64,000 bases of DNA. Origin: Chitinophaga sp. 180180018-3. GTDB lineage: Bacteria > Bacteroidota > Bacteroidia > Chitinophagales > Chitinophagaceae. The DNA lies in the NCBI RefSeq assembly GCF_037893185.1, contig NZ_CP140772.1, positions 1 through 64,000 of the forward strand, read 5' to 3'. How positions within the stretch are numbered: position 1 is the first letter of the stretch; each line of letters starts with the position of its first letter. A program made the position numbers and the translations under genes. This document shows positions 7,979 to 17,077 of this stretch, piece by piece. The notes under the pieces were generated by a model. The model did not search any database. It worked only from the letters and a program-made list of their open reading frames with translations, and was not told the origin of the DNA.

Positions 7979-8484
7979 GCATTAATAGAAGATGCTGCCG
8001 TTGTATGTTTATTACGCCTTAAAAAGAGCATCACAACAGCTGTAATGATAGCTCCCGTAATTACTGCTCCTATGGCCCCGGTTACTATGTAACCAGACAA
8101 ATTAAACTGTTGTTTCGCCGCTTCGGCTGTCATCGTTCCTTTTGACACGGCATAATCTGCTGCATTACTTAAATATTGTGGTGCAATGAATCTTAGATTA
8201 ATGTTGCTTGTCAATATACTGAGTGCACCAATCATTAAACTTAAGATAACACCACTCAATACCCCTTGTTTGTAATTCATTATTCCCCCATACCACTTTG
8301 TGCGTTTTTCTTTTAAGGCAAAGACATAGATGATAACTGCGGGAATAAGAATAATAGCTCCAAATATGGGCTGGCTTGCAATATACTTATTATGAAACCC
8401 GGCTATTTCTTCGATAGTGTTCCATAGCAGTATTGTCCCGGCAAAAACGAGCGCCCATTTAAATTCAATGTTATAATTTTTCAT
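7975..8484 (-). CDS. DUF4199 family membrane protein
   Basis: 169 residues with four hydrophobic segments (~9-27, 39-56, 75-95, 128-153) and the DUF4199 layout in which a loop of about 30 residues separates the third and fourth helices. This family is widespread in Bacteroidetes and of unknown function. It overlaps the RidA-like lipoprotein gene by four bases, so the two are probably co-translated. Confidence 0.8.
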   Translation of the reverse strand: MKNYNIEFKWALVFAGTILLWNTIEEIAGFHNKYIASQPIFGAIILIPAVIIYVFALKEKRTKWYGGIMNYKQGVLSGVILSLMIGALSILTSNINLRFIAPQYLSNAADYAVSKGTMTAEAAKQQFNLSGYIVTGAIGAVITGAIITAVVMLFLRRNKHTTAASSINA

Positions 8485-8541
8485 TTGTATTTTTTAGGTT
8501 ATACATTTTAGTCAGATGGAATTACCCGTGAGAATTTCATG

Positions 8542-8898
8542 CTATGATTTGTCCTTGAGTTTAATCCATTGCTTAATGATGTTCTGGAGATCTTTACTTT
8601 TTGCTTCTATTTCAGCCATACTTTTGAATTTGGCATAGGCTTTACCTTTGGGTGCTGCTTCCAGCACCGTGCCTATGGGCAAGCCTTCTGCCTGGTGGAA
8701 GATAAGCGTCACTGTTTCCTTCACACGCAGGCTGAAAGTGGCAATGTCTCCTTTGTAATAGAAACTGGGTCCACCCCATTTCACATCTTCTATAATTTCA
8801 GGGTGTATTTTCATAATCGAATTCCGCAATGCTGCCAGCTCTTTTTTTAACGGGTAATCCAATTTTGCCAGGAACTCATCTACTTTTTTTGAACTCAT
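8542..8898 (-). CDS. DUF1801 (YdhG-like) protein
   Basis: 118 residues. The conserved DUF1801 pattern is present: LRNSIMKIHPEIIEDVKWGGPSFYYKG, a FSLRVKETVTLIFHQ strand pair and an amphipathic C-terminal helix. Function is unknown; the fold is small and cytosolic. The frame stays open for 49 codons further upstream, but that part has no similarity to the family and the chosen ATG begins MSSKKVDEFL. A TATGTTTG -7-like element (minus strand of 8951-8958) lies about 50 bp before this start, though no matching -33 was found. Confidence 0.85.
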   Translation of the reverse strand: MSSKKVDEFLAKLDYPLKKELAALRNSIMKIHPEIIEDVKWGGPSFYYKGDIATFSLRVKETVTLIFHQAEGLPIGTVLEAAPKGKAYAKFKSMAEIEAKSKDLQNIIKQWIKLKDKS

Positions 8899-9049
8899 TT
8901 TTCTTTTTTTACAGGGTTCGTAACGGCCGGACCTTGCAGACCTACCGGCGCAAACATATTGTTCGCACTGCATCGTACCGGCTTTGACGAAACGAAATTC
9001 GTAAGGCCAGGGCAAAAAAAAATTTACAAATGTTGAGAAGGGCAAAAAA

Positions 9050-9625
9050 TTATTTACCGTTGATGATACGGCTCAACTGGGTGGTCGTAATTCCAAGGTA
9101 GGCTGCGATATGGTATTTTTTCAGACGGGGAAGAATGTGACCATGCGACAGCAGGAATTGCTGATAACGTGTAGAGGCTGTGTCTGAGCGAAAAGAGATT
9201 TCCAATGGTTCTTTTTCAACTACCCAATGCTTTTCCAGGTAATTGATATAAAACAAGGCAATATCCTGGTGCGTATCCACGAGTTTTCTAAAGGCACTGA
9301 AATCATATTCCAGCACCAAAGTATCCTCAATGGCGGTGATAGTGAATTCACTCGGAGCGCCGGTCATTGTTGCAGTGACAGATGCAGCCAGGCGGTTTTC
9401 AGGGAAAAAGTATTTAATGATCATTTCACCTTCCTGCGGGAAATAAGATTGAAAGGTCAATCCACGGCAGATAAAGGCAAATTTGCGTGGCACCTGGCCT
9501 TCTCTCACCAGTAGTTCGCCCCTGCGGTACATTTTTTCCGTTAGCAAGCTCGCCCAGGCCTGTTCCGATGCCGCGGTAATCGGGTAGTACCTGCGAACCT
9601 GCTGAAAAAATTGTGTATGGCTCAT
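9050..9625 (-). CDS. Crp/Fnr-family transcriptional regulator
   Basis: 191 residues. The N-terminal cyclic-nucleotide-binding-like beta-barrel (~20-120) contains RRGELLVREGQVPRKFAFICRGL. The C-terminal end has a short helix-turn-helix, YHIAAYLGITTTQLSRII. This is the compact Bacteroidetes Crp variant in which the arginine contacting cAMP is not conserved, so the ligand is unknown. The gene precedes the DUF1801 gene on the same strand but is separated from it, and is divergent from a membrane protein gene at 9805. Confidence 0.9.
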   Translation of the reverse strand: MSHTQFFQQVRRYYPITAASEQAWASLLTEKMYRRGELLVREGQVPRKFAFICRGLTFQSYFPQEGEMIIKYFFPENRLAASVTATMTGAPSEFTITAIEDTLVLEYDFSAFRKLVDTHQDIALFYINYLEKHWVVEKEPLEISFRSDTASTRYQQFLLSHGHILPRLKKYHIAAYLGITTTQLSRIINGK

Positions 9626-9804
9626 CGTACCTTAATTTCCATACTAAATTAATAATTATTGATTAAGCATGCATTTCTCTTTTCAGCCCAGGGATTATCA
9701 GTCTGATGGCAGCCAGAGGTACTTAATTTTGCCCATACTTATGGAAAATTTATTTTCATGCATCCTATTTCGTATATTTTACTTATCAACCAATTTGGTG
9801 TTAA

Positions 9805-10866
9805 ATGCAGAAAATCCCGTTCTCCCAAAAACTCATTACCTGTACCCTCGCTGGGTTGGTAATTGGGGCCACCACGTTACGCACAGGGTTTACCTTCTTC
9901 CGTACAATATTGCCTCTCCCGATTATTGTTGACGTTCCAACGGTTATGCTGGTTACTGCTATTATTTACGCAGTAATATGGCAAATCCGGAAAACAAATA
10001 ATCCTGCTACCCTTGCCTTCTGGCAAGGCATTATACGCTATGGTGTAGCATATGACCTGGCAACATTTGGATGGGAAAAGATCTTTCATTCACAATTTGC
10101 AGTACAGGGAAGCAAGCTGGATCTCCCTTACAGCAGTTTTTCATCGCAGGATCTGTTCTGGTATTTTTTCAGTTACTCTTATCCTTTGGGCTGTATTATT
10201 GCAACATCTCAGATAATAGGAGCTGCATTACTATTATTTCACAGAACAAGACTGGCGGGCGTTTTTATCCTGTTACCCATACTGGCAAACATCTTACTGA
10301 TGGATATTATTTATCAAATCGGCACCAGTGTGGTCATACATGCCACCATCATGATGTTGGGCTGTCTGTATTTTCTGTTCATAGAATTTGACCGGCTAAA
10401 AGAATTCTTCTTTGTCGCAAAAGATAAGCTGCCCACACTTCGTCTTCCAAAATATTTAAAAACAGTACTACGTCTTTCTATTATTTATATCCCTATACTG
10501 TTAATTACCCTGCATGGCAAACCGGATAAAGATCCGGCGCTCAAGGGGAAGTACAAAGTGACGCAGGTAGCGGTTAATCAGCAGATCCATAGCCCTGCCG
10601 GCTGTGCAGATAGTGTACTTACAGCGGTATACTTTGATATAAAAAACGGATGTGTTTTTGAATTCAATGCGGTAGCCAGAAGATGGTATGGAAATTATAA
10701 CAAAAAGAATAATGATCTGGAAATAAAATGGCATGCTCCGAAAGAAATGCCTCTCTTCAAAGGTGTTATTTCTCCGGTTAATGCAACAGGAAATTTAACA
10801 CTGACCGGAATGTTGGGGAATGATTCCATTAAAGTGACGTTGCAAAAAATAAATAACGACCGGTAA
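9805..10866 (+). CDS. DoxX-like membrane protein with a C-terminal globular domain
   Basis: 353 residues. About seven hydrophobic segments occupy residues ~10-245, with a DoxX-like core (YDLATFGWEKIFHSQFAV, then helices around an IIGAALLLF segment). The last ~105 residues form a soluble, beta-rich domain with two cysteines (in AGCADS and NGCVFEF) and no recognised family. This resembles DoxX-related quinone-associated proteins, but the extra domain is uncommon. Single gene, divergent from the Crp/Fnr gene; the 179-bp gap contains no strong promoter match. Function not assigned. Confidence 0.75.
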   Translation: MQKIPFSQKLITCTLAGLVIGATTLRTGFTFFRTILPLPIIVDVPTVMLVTAIIYAVIWQIRKTNNPATLAFWQGIIRYGVAYDLATFGWEKIFHSQFAVQGSKLDLPYSSFSSQDLFWYFFSYSYPLGCIIATSQIIGAALLLFHRTRLAGVFILLPILANILLMDIIYQIGTSVVIHATIMMLGCLYFLFIEFDRLKEFFFVAKDKLPTLRLPKYLKTVLRLSIIYIPILLITLHGKPDKDPALKGKYKVTQVAVNQQIHSPAGCADSVLTAVYFDIKNGCVFEFNAVARRWYGNYNKKNNDLEIKWHAPKEMPLFKGVISPVNATGNLTLTGMLGNDSIKVTLQKINNDR

Positions 10867-10920
10867 TAACAGTATACCGCAGCAGGAAAGTCCGCTGGCG
10901 CAATGATGTATGGAAAAAAC

Positions 10921-11301
10921 TCACACTCCAATTGCATAGGTGGTGATTGCTTTGACCGGTGCATTATTCGTTGATGACCGAAACTGATAAACATCACAGA
11001 ATGCAATGCTCTTTCCTCCTTTAAACTTCAGTATTCCGTTAACAACGCCATTGTATCCGTGTGTAACGATTGTATGGATAGTTAGTTCCACAGCTTTATC
11101 ATGCCGCAATTGCCGGAGTTCGTTGAGCACGTGTTCTTTACCCTCTATACGCCGGTCACCAACCAGGTTCCAGCTAATATCGTCGGTGGTGTTACGGGTA
11201 ATAGCTGTATGGTCGTTTGTAACAATCGAAACGATAAAATCTTTCAGGAATAACTTCTTTGGCGCATTGCCGCAGTCTTCATAAACGTTAATCTTAACCA
11301 T
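10921..11301 (-). CDS. SnoaL/NTF2-like protein
   Basis: 126 residues consistent with the NTF2-like alpha+beta cone: an N-terminal helix (KKLFLKDFIVSIVTND), DISWNLVGDRRIEGKEHVLNEL, then three strands ending in FCDVYQFRSS. NTF2-like proteins bind small ligands or catalyse diverse reactions, so no substrate can be named. Convergent with the membrane protein gene at 9805. Confidence 0.8.
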   Translation of the reverse strand: MVKINVYEDCGNAPKKLFLKDFIVSIVTNDHTAITRNTTDDISWNLVGDRRIEGKEHVLNELRQLRHDKAVELTIHTIVTHGYNGVVNGILKFKGGKSIAFCDVYQFRSSTNNAPVKAITTYAIGV

Positions 11302-11346
11302 AATAATGGGAAGCTTTTACTGAGGGATTGTTGGCGCTTTAAATCA

Positions 11347-11817
11347 TTAGCGGAATTTTTTCGATTTAATTCCCTGGAAAAACTGCCATTCGCTTTCTGT
11401 TAGCCGATCCTTATTCAGCTGTATTAAAAAGCGATAGGATATGTTCACTACCAGCAAAACTGCATTCCTGTTGATATCCATCTGCCTTACCCAACTCCAG
11501 TCTTTCGTTTCTGTTAAATCTTTATTCCTGTGCCTGATAATAATTTGCTGTTCTCCAAATTCTATATCAGCATCAAACAGATTTTTTGCTGCCAGTGCCT
11601 TTGAACTGAAATGATATAAGGGCACAAGAATAACGAGGATGAATATGAAGAAGTAGAATAACGCAGAAAGAATTGTTCCGAATGAAGTTAACGGGACGGC
11701 ATAACCTAAAAGAAGCATAGCCGCAAGGTACATCCACATGCTCTTTTTGAGGAAGAAGTATACTTTGGCCTGGAGTATGTTGTTATAATTTGATAATACC
11801 CTTTTTGTAACTGTCAT
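11347..11817 (-). CDS. YcxB-like two-helix membrane protein
   Basis: 156 residues. Two adjacent transmembrane helices (~27-45 and 49-70) are followed by a soluble PH-like region (~85-150) with the alternating FGEQQIIIRHRNKD, WSWVRQMDINRNAVLLVV and ESEWQFFQGI pattern of YcxB-like proteins. Function unknown. A TATATTTG -7 element lies 26 bp upstream. Confidence 0.7.
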   Translation of the reverse strand: MTVTKRVLSNYNNILQAKVYFFLKKSMWMYLAAMLLLGYAVPLTSFGTILSALFYFFIFILVILVPLYHFSSKALAAKNLFDADIEFGEQQIIIRHRNKDLTETKDWSWVRQMDINRNAVLLVVNISYRFLIQLNKDRLTESEWQFFQGIKSKKFR

Positions 11818-11843
11818 CTTATTCCGGTTAAAAGTTTCTTTCC

Positions 11844-11851
11844 CAAATATA
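11844..11851 (-). promoter_or_regulatory. -7 promoter element of the YcxB-like gene
   Basis: TATATTTG on the minus strand matches TAnnTTTG. No TTTG is present 19-21 bp upstream, so only half of the promoter is recognisable. Confidence 0.35.
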
Positions 11852-11885
11852 CAAAACCGTTGTTAAGAGAATAGTCACGCCAATA

Positions 11886-12395
11886 TTAACTTTCCCAGGT
11901 TATTTTATTGATATTTCCGTCGTCATCAGTGCAGAGTACCAATAGTTGATTGCAGGGCTCGCCATCGATATCGATGGAATAATCGAAGATCCCAAAATGT
12001 GTGGTGCCGTATTTGCCGTCGGGGTACAAACCTACACGAACCAGCTTCAATTTATTCAGTAGTCGGGATTCCAGATCAGATTTATTTTTATAGTCGCCCG
12101 CAATATTCCGGAGTTCTTCTTCGTCCAATTCTTCGAGATAAAACCGGATATAGTCAGCAGTTTCGCCTTTTTGTTCTTTAAAATCCTTGTCGATGGCCGG
12201 ATGGTGCTGCTTATCCATCTGGCTGATGTTTTCAAGAAATTGTTTAATTTTTTCGGCCTTCTCCGCAATGATTGATTTATTTTCAAAATTGAGATCCAGA
12301 CTTATTTGAAGTTCAGCAATCCGGGCCTTAGTGCGGTAATCTTCTTTCAGATTATCGAGGTTAATCTCCCCGAAATACGGTAACTCGTAGTGCAT
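11886..12395 (-). CDS. DUF2004 family protein
   Basis: 169 residues, acidic and soluble. It begins YELPYFGEINL and has LDLNFENK, an IRFYLEELDEEEL helix, a KLKLVRVGLYPDG segment and a C-terminal DDDGNINKITWES, the pattern of DUF2004 proteins. Several relatives occur beside toxin/immunity genes, but no toxin gene is adjacent here. Cytosolic, function unknown. Confidence 0.72.
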   Translation of the reverse strand: MHYELPYFGEINLDNLKEDYRTKARIAELQISLDLNFENKSIIAEKAEKIKQFLENISQMDKQHHPAIDKDFKEQKGETADYIRFYLEELDEEELRNIAGDYKNKSDLESRLLNKLKLVRVGLYPDGKYGTTHFGIFDYSIDIDGEPCNQLLVLCTDDDGNINKITWES

Positions 12396-12577
12396 GGTGG
12401 TTAGTCGCTTTAAGGTAATTGGTATAGCTTAAATTACTGAGATGACAATTGCTTTGGGGTCATCAAGATATAAAAAAGATTACAGTTGCAATAGCCTCGC
12501 TGCTTGTATTTCATTGATTCTTGTCATGATCACCGGAAAGCGTCTTAATTATAGTAAGGAGGAATAATGAATCCCGA

Positions 12578-13333
12578 TTATATCTTTTCCTGGATTTCTT
12601 TCGATGGTACCTGCGCTTCCTTCTGGTAAACCAATGCAGCGATTAATGCAGGCAGCGTGCTCCCCAGTACAAAATAAGCAAGCAGCATCATTAGTCTTTG
12701 GCTGCTATAAAACTGTGTAAGTACAGACTCGGTACGTAGAAAACGTAGCACCAGCATCCCTTCACTAACTATGAAGTTGAGGAAATAGACACTGGCGGTA
12801 AATATGATGGCCGACAGGAATATGCTTTTGCCTTTTAATACAGGCTGGGTTTTTCTGAGATATTGCAGCGCAGAGAAAGTTAGTACTCCCCAAAGTATCA
12901 ATATAGTAGGAATACTGACTGCAAATACCAGCATGCTGTTCTGAACGTCGATCATTCTGTATAAAAATGACGAGAAGCTGCTTGTTGCATCACCCACGGC
13001 TCCAATCAGGCAGACCGTTTTTGCAATAAAAAGTATATCCAGGTTACGGCCGGTGGCTGTAATGGACCGGTATTGCAGCAATAGAAAGAACGTAACGAAA
13101 ACCGGAATGATCAGGTATTGGAAGGCGTTATCCCAATCCCCAAACAGATCGGACCGGGTGATGATATACAGATAAAATATAAACCATAATCCTGAACAGA
13201 GCCAGCTGAATACTTCCGCAGTTTTGCTTTTATTATTGAAGATAACGATACTTAACACCAGGCCAACAATAAGTATGACCAGCAGTAAACCGCCAATTGC
13301 CAACAGTAGTAATGCCAGACTATCAGGAATCAT
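12578..13333 (-). CDS. Unrecognised seven-helix membrane protein
   Basis: 251 residues with about seven hydrophobic stretches (~5-33, 42-60, 72-88, 103-122, 137-158, 172-190, 218-238) and a short charged C-terminal tail. The topology resembles small polytopic membrane proteins, but no conserved family motif was found. It lies downstream of two other unassigned genes on the same strand and may share their transcript, although a hairpin intervenes. Confidence 0.65.
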   Translation of the reverse strand: MIPDSLALLLLAIGGLLLVILIVGLVLSIVIFNNKSKTAEVFSWLCSGLWFIFYLYIITRSDLFGDWDNAFQYLIIPVFVTFFLLLQYRSITATGRNLDILFIAKTVCLIGAVGDATSSFSSFLYRMIDVQNSMLVFAVSIPTILILWGVLTFSALQYLRKTQPVLKGKSIFLSAIIFTASVYFLNFIVSEGMLVLRFLRTESVLTQFYSSQRLMMLLAYFVLGSTLPALIAALVYQKEAQVPSKEIQEKI

Positions 13334-13375
13334 AAATGATCTATTTTGTATCGGGTTAATAGTATTGGGGTAAAT

Positions 13376-13408
13376 GTATGCCTGTCGTGCATAATCCGGC
13401 AGGCATAC
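13376..13408 (-). repeat. Hairpin between two orphan genes
   Basis: GTATGCCTGTC at 13376-13386 pairs with GGCAGGCATAC at 13398-13408 with one G-U wobble. It lies 10 bp after the minus-strand stop of the secreted protein gene. The following minus-strand sequence ATTTACCCC is not T-rich, so it may attenuate rather than end transcription. Confidence 0.45.
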
Positions 13409-13418
13409 TCATCGTAAA

Positions 13419-14024
13419 TTATTTTTCTGTTGCCGTAACAGCAGGTATGCTGAAAGTAGCAACAGCTGTTTGAGCGGTCTGCAGGTTGGTTTTCAGCCCG
13501 GAAAGGAATTTCTGAATATCATCTCCATAAGCTCTCTCGCTAAGTGCGAACAACACAACAGCCGGTTGGCCTGATTTATCTTTCTGCAACAAATACCGGT
13601 AAACATTTCTTTCCACGATCTCTAGCTTTTTCCCATCGGCACTATTGGCACTGAGGAGAAAGTCGATCATATATTCACCTTTATTTTCGAATACCTGGTA
13701 TTGAACAATCGGATTACTTTCCTTCTGTTTCTTTAATTCAGCTATTTTGGCGCCCACAATATCTTTTGTACTGGCCGGCCCGATGAGGTAGTCGATGGTG
13801 ATCATCTTCCTGAATTTCTCCACATTATCTCCTGCGGTGATATATTCCTGTTTGTAGTAGTTCGCGGAAGGGTGGGAAGACCAGCCCAGATGCCAGGCCG
13901 TTTTATTGAAGTTAATGGGGCCGGGCACATTGAGGTAGTCATGTGCGGATTTTTGCTGTGCCTGCGCGGCTGTACCGAGCAGCAAGGCCGACAGGCAGCC
14001 AGTGAATAGTTTTTTTATTTTCAT
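13419..14024 (-). CDS. Exported protein of unknown function
   Basis: 201 residues with a clear signal peptide (MKIKKLFTGCLSALLLGTAAQA, cleaved near residue 22). The mature part is mixed alpha/beta, with a repeated pattern of helices ending in VGAKIAELKKQKE and DIQKFLSGLKTNL. No family or catalytic motif was recognised. The start overlaps the stop of the upstream 269-residue gene by four bases, so the two are likely translated together. Confidence 0.7.
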   Translation of the reverse strand: MKIKKLFTGCLSALLLGTAAQAQQKSAHDYLNVPGPINFNKTAWHLGWSSHPSANYYKQEYITAGDNVEKFRKMITIDYLIGPASTKDIVGAKIAELKKQKESNPIVQYQVFENKGEYMIDFLLSANSADGKKLEIVERNVYRYLLQKDKSGQPAVVLFALSERAYGDDIQKFLSGLKTNLQTAQTAVATFSIPAVTATEK

Positions 14025-14830
14025 TTTTTATGCTGGTTAATAAACATTTTTTCAGTGGTATCCTGTAATCTGAACAGGTCATATACTGTGTACAGTCCTA
14101 CCGGTTCGCCAAGATGAGCATCTGATGGTGGATTTTTTACACCTGCTTCCACAAGATGAATCTGGTTAGCCGGATCAGGCATAAATTTCATGCCATAAAC
14201 GGAGAAGTGTGAAATCCGCTCCTGCCCGTCGTTGTACACCATTCCCTTTGCCGTCAGGGAAGCCAGGTCCTTCATGGATGGCTGCTTATGGAATACGCCA
14301 TTATAAAATCCGATAACCGGACTTTCATTGATACCTATAATCGAATAAACATACGCTGCGTAAAACCTGTTGCCAACCTGTACAGACACTACATCCTGCG
14401 CCCTGTAAAAGGTGACAGCAGCTGAAACAGAAGGGCGTTTCTTCAAAGGGCTGGGGGCAGTAGCAAGCAATTGTTTGATATCCGTTGATTTCCTGTAAAA
14501 ATCATCACTCAGTATAACATGCCTGTTTAGCTCATCGATGGCCTGGTTGGCGTTAGCGGTGATTTTTGCATCTGCAAAACCATATTTGTGCAACAATGTA
14601 GCCAGCACAAGGGTTGTCAGCTGTTTGTAGTGATCTTTGAGTGCTGTACCGGCATTCAGTACACAGTTCCAGCGTGTCAGCAGTGGTGGAAGTACATAGG
14701 AAAGCTGATTGTTGATATGCCCATGTTTTTCTTCGGCCATAGCCTGCTGAGTTAATCGTGCAAGATCGTCGTCGATAGCCTGAATTAACGCCTGATGGCC
14801 AAGTTTGTCAAGTACCTGTTGATGTGTCAT
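14021..14830 (-). CDS. Unrecognised soluble protein
   Basis: 269 residues without a signal peptide or membrane segment. The N-terminal half is largely helical (LGHQALIQAIDDDLARLTQQA), and the C-terminal half has strands such as VVSVQVGNRFYAAYVYSI and PVIGFYNGVFHK. No known domain was recognised. It overlaps the following exported protein gene by ATGA, suggesting a functional pair: a cytosolic partner and an exported product. Confidence 0.6.
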   Translation of the reverse strand: MTHQQVLDKLGHQALIQAIDDDLARLTQQAMAEEKHGHINNQLSYVLPPLLTRWNCVLNAGTALKDHYKQLTTLVLATLLHKYGFADAKITANANQAIDELNRHVILSDDFYRKSTDIKQLLATAPSPLKKRPSVSAAVTFYRAQDVVSVQVGNRFYAAYVYSIIGINESPVIGFYNGVFHKQPSMKDLASLTAKGMVYNDGQERISHFSVYGMKFMPDPANQIHLVEAGVKNPPSDAHLGEPVGLYTVYDLFRLQDTTEKMFINQHKK

Positions 14831-14892
14831 GCGTTATCAGTTAACAAAACTGTCTGCATATTACAACAAAAATTGCATTTCAGGATTGAAGG

Positions 14893-15222
14893 TCACCATT
14901 TTACGACTGCAATACAGGCTGCTGCCACGGTCAGGGCGATCAGTGCATAGTAGGCCTGCCGGGTATAGGGCTTGTTGCCGAACCTGATATTTATCAGGGT
15001 TACGGCCAGGAACATACCGGTTTTCGGTGCCACTTTGTAATAATTGACGTGGGGATATTTGAGTGTTACAAGGAGGCAACCGGTCACCAGCAGCAGGATA
15101 CCTAATATCAGTCCTTTGTGATCCCGGGCCTGGGTATCGTAATTTTTCCAAAGTGACGCTAATGTCCATAAATAGCCGGAAAAACACAGGAAATGCACTA
15201 ACAGTATGATATTAAAGAGCAT
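14893..15222 (-). CDS. Small four-helix membrane protein
   Basis: 109 residues with four hydrophobic segments (~2-24, 36-55, 66-80, 89-107). No recognised family. Its start lies inside the last codons of the DUF4267 gene (11-bp overlap), indicating translational coupling. The charged loop RDHKGL and the KVAPKTGMFLAVTLIN segment are its only distinctive features. Confidence 0.6.
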   Translation of the reverse strand: MLFNIILLVHFLCFSGYLWTLASLWKNYDTQARDHKGLILGILLLVTGCLLVTLKYPHVNYYKVAPKTGMFLAVTLINIRFGNKPYTRQAYYALIALTVAAACIAVVKW

Positions 15223-15622
15223 GAGCCGTAGTTTTGGAAGATGAGAAGAAGGTATAGTAGCTGCCTAATACCAGTGCCAGTATAATGGCTGTCAGGTGGG
15301 CAAACAGGCTTACTGTCAGATGACCGGGTGTATTCCAGACAATCGCGTAATCAACTGAAGGTACAATAGTGGCAGTGAGCAGCAGCAGCCCCAGCGCTCT
15401 CCATTCCTTTGCGAACAGTAGTATCAGTATAATCAGCCCGGAGAAAAGATCCCGTATACCTTTGATATAGTGAAAAGAAAAATCGTTGGTCGTGGATACA
15501 TGAATCCCAAAGCCGGTTTCGGCATTCCGGGGATCGATGAAGAAGCGGGTGCCGATGAATACCAGTAAGGCCCCGGTAAGCAATGTGGCAATGAAGGCTG
15601 TTTTTCGAATGATAGAAGTCAT
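15212..15622 (-). CDS. DUF4267 family membrane protein
   Basis: 136 residues with four hydrophobic helices. The N-terminal half carries FIGTRFFIDPRNAETGFGI and FHYIKGIRDLFSGLI, both characteristic of DUF4267, a DoxX-like four-helix family of unknown function. A longer reading frame extends 90 codons upstream into the Crp/Fnr gene; the chosen ATG lies outside it and starts at the first helix. The preceding Crp/Fnr gene may regulate it. Confidence 0.8.
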   Translation of the reverse strand: MTSIIRKTAFIATLLTGALLVFIGTRFFIDPRNAETGFGIHVSTTNDFSFHYIKGIRDLFSGLIILILLFAKEWRALGLLLLTATIVPSVDYAIVWNTPGHLTVSLFAHLTAIILALVLGSYYTFFSSSKTTAHAL

Positions 15623-15699
15623 ATGTTGCGTTGTTTTATGATGATGCAACAAAATTAAAAACAGTTTTCCGCCCGGCCGTTCACCCAGGTTAATAAATG

Positions 15700-16290
15700 C
15701 TACAGCGACAACCGTTTCCTTATCCGGCTTAATGAGGGCGGTTTTACGCCCACAAAGGAGGATATGTGATATTGAGGGATGCGTTGCTGCAGATCGGGAT
15801 AGCTGTCCACGAAATGAAGATAACGCTGCTCTGGCTGGTCGCTGTATAAAGAATTGACTTTCCTGATCGCATGTAAATACAATTGTTCGCAAATCAGCCG
15901 GCCGAACTTCTGACCTTCTTTTACTTTCTCATAGATCAGTTGCAGGTTTTCATAGGAAATAATCAGCATGATGGTATCTTCGAGGCACTGAATGCTGCGT
16001 AGTGAGGGCGAATGATCGAGAAAGCTTTCGTAGTTGCAGGTGAAATCATTTTCCTTCCCGAAGTCGAATGTCAGTTCCTCACCGGAATCGCGGATGCTGT
16101 AGTAGCGGATAAGTCCTTTTTCAATGAAGCCTACTTCGCGGCATACCTGTCCTTCGCGAAGAAAGTAATCGTTTTTTTTAAACTGCTTACGTACGAACAA
16201 AGAGGAAATGAATATTTTCTCTTCTTCATCCATATGAATGAAATATTGGAAGGTTTCAATGAGGTGGGTATGTATGGCTGTCATTATCAT
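15700..16290 (-). CDS. Crp/Fnr-family transcriptional regulator
   Basis: 196 residues. The N-terminal sensor barrel contains FKKNDYFLREGQVCREVGFIEKGL and FDFGKENDF; a C-terminal HTH segment reads YHISSFVGVKPPSLSRIRKRL. The same compact Bacteroidetes type as the regulator at 9050, about one third identical by eye. The start is either of two ATG codons six bases apart; codons further upstream read through the divergent gap. It lies 77 bp upstream of the DUF4267 gene on the same strand. Confidence 0.9.
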   Translation of the reverse strand: MIMTAIHTHLIETFQYFIHMDEEEKIFISSLFVRKQFKKNDYFLREGQVCREVGFIEKGLIRYYSIRDSGEELTFDFGKENDFTCNYESFLDHSPSLRSIQCLEDTIMLIISYENLQLIYEKVKEGQKFGRLICEQLYLHAIRKVNSLYSDQPEQRYLHFVDSYPDLQQRIPQYHISSFVGVKPPSLSRIRKRLSL

Positions 16291-16437
16291 GATTTTCGAC
16301 GAGATAAAATTACAACAGTTTTGTCGTAACCTTATCTTCCAAAACAAGTATGGCAATAACAGCCGGCAGGCGACAAATCATTGGAACACCGTGGCATTTA
16401 TGCTGTCTGACGTGCGTCCCGAAGGCCTGATGACGCA

Positions 16438-16944
16438 TTACAGCGCTATTTCAAACAAGCTGGAACCTCCCACTTTATAGTGTGCGGGCAGTTCTTCCGA
16501 AGGTAGAGAGCTTACTACCCCGAGGTAATTAAATCCGCAGCTGACATAATAGTTGTTGAGTTTATCATTGCCGCTGCCGGTATCCATCCTGATGAATTTC
16601 AGATGCAGACTGGCGGCATAATCCTTTGCCCAGTCAACGATATTTTTTACATAGCCCTTGCCCCTGAAATCGGGATGTACGGAAATACGATGAATATAGA
16701 TCGAAGGATCTTTGTCTTTTTCCTGCCAGATAAACGGGTCCTGGAAAGTAATAGTGAATACACATACCAGCTGATCGTTTTCAACGATCTTCCACAGTCT
16801 TTTTTCTTCAATATCTGTTTCAATCAAAGCCCTGTCGAATCCCAGCCAGTGCCGGCCGTTCATTTTTTTCTGATACGCTGTACCGGCGTCATACAAGTGG
16901 AATATTACATCGATATCTGCTGGTACGCTGTTAATGATTTCCAT
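16438..16944 (-). CDS. GNAT-family N-acetyltransferase
   Basis: 168 residues. The acetyl-CoA-binding motif A is clear: IYIHRISVHPDFRGKGYVKNIVDWA (the R/Q-x-x-G-x-G/A element is RGKGY). It is followed by IRMDTGSGNDKLNNYYVSCGFNYLG, the usual motif B. The substrate cannot be predicted. An upstream in-frame ATG 11 codons earlier is less likely because it lies in the AT-rich gap. Confidence 0.88.
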   Translation of the reverse strand: MEIINSVPADIDVIFHLYDAGTAYQKKMNGRHWLGFDRALIETDIEEKRLWKIVENDQLVCVFTITFQDPFIWQEKDKDPSIYIHRISVHPDFRGKGYVKNIVDWAKDYAASLHLKFIRMDTGSGNDKLNNYYVSCGFNYLGVVSSLPSEELPAHYKVGGSSLFEIAL

Positions 16945-17077
16945 AATAATGATTTTATGAGGACAAAATTGAGACATAAATTTTTATTAAAACAGATTCA
17001 GTTTTATGAATATTAACCATATCAGATGTTCTGTAAATCCTTACTGTATTGTGTAGGAATAAAACTATCTTTAGGAG

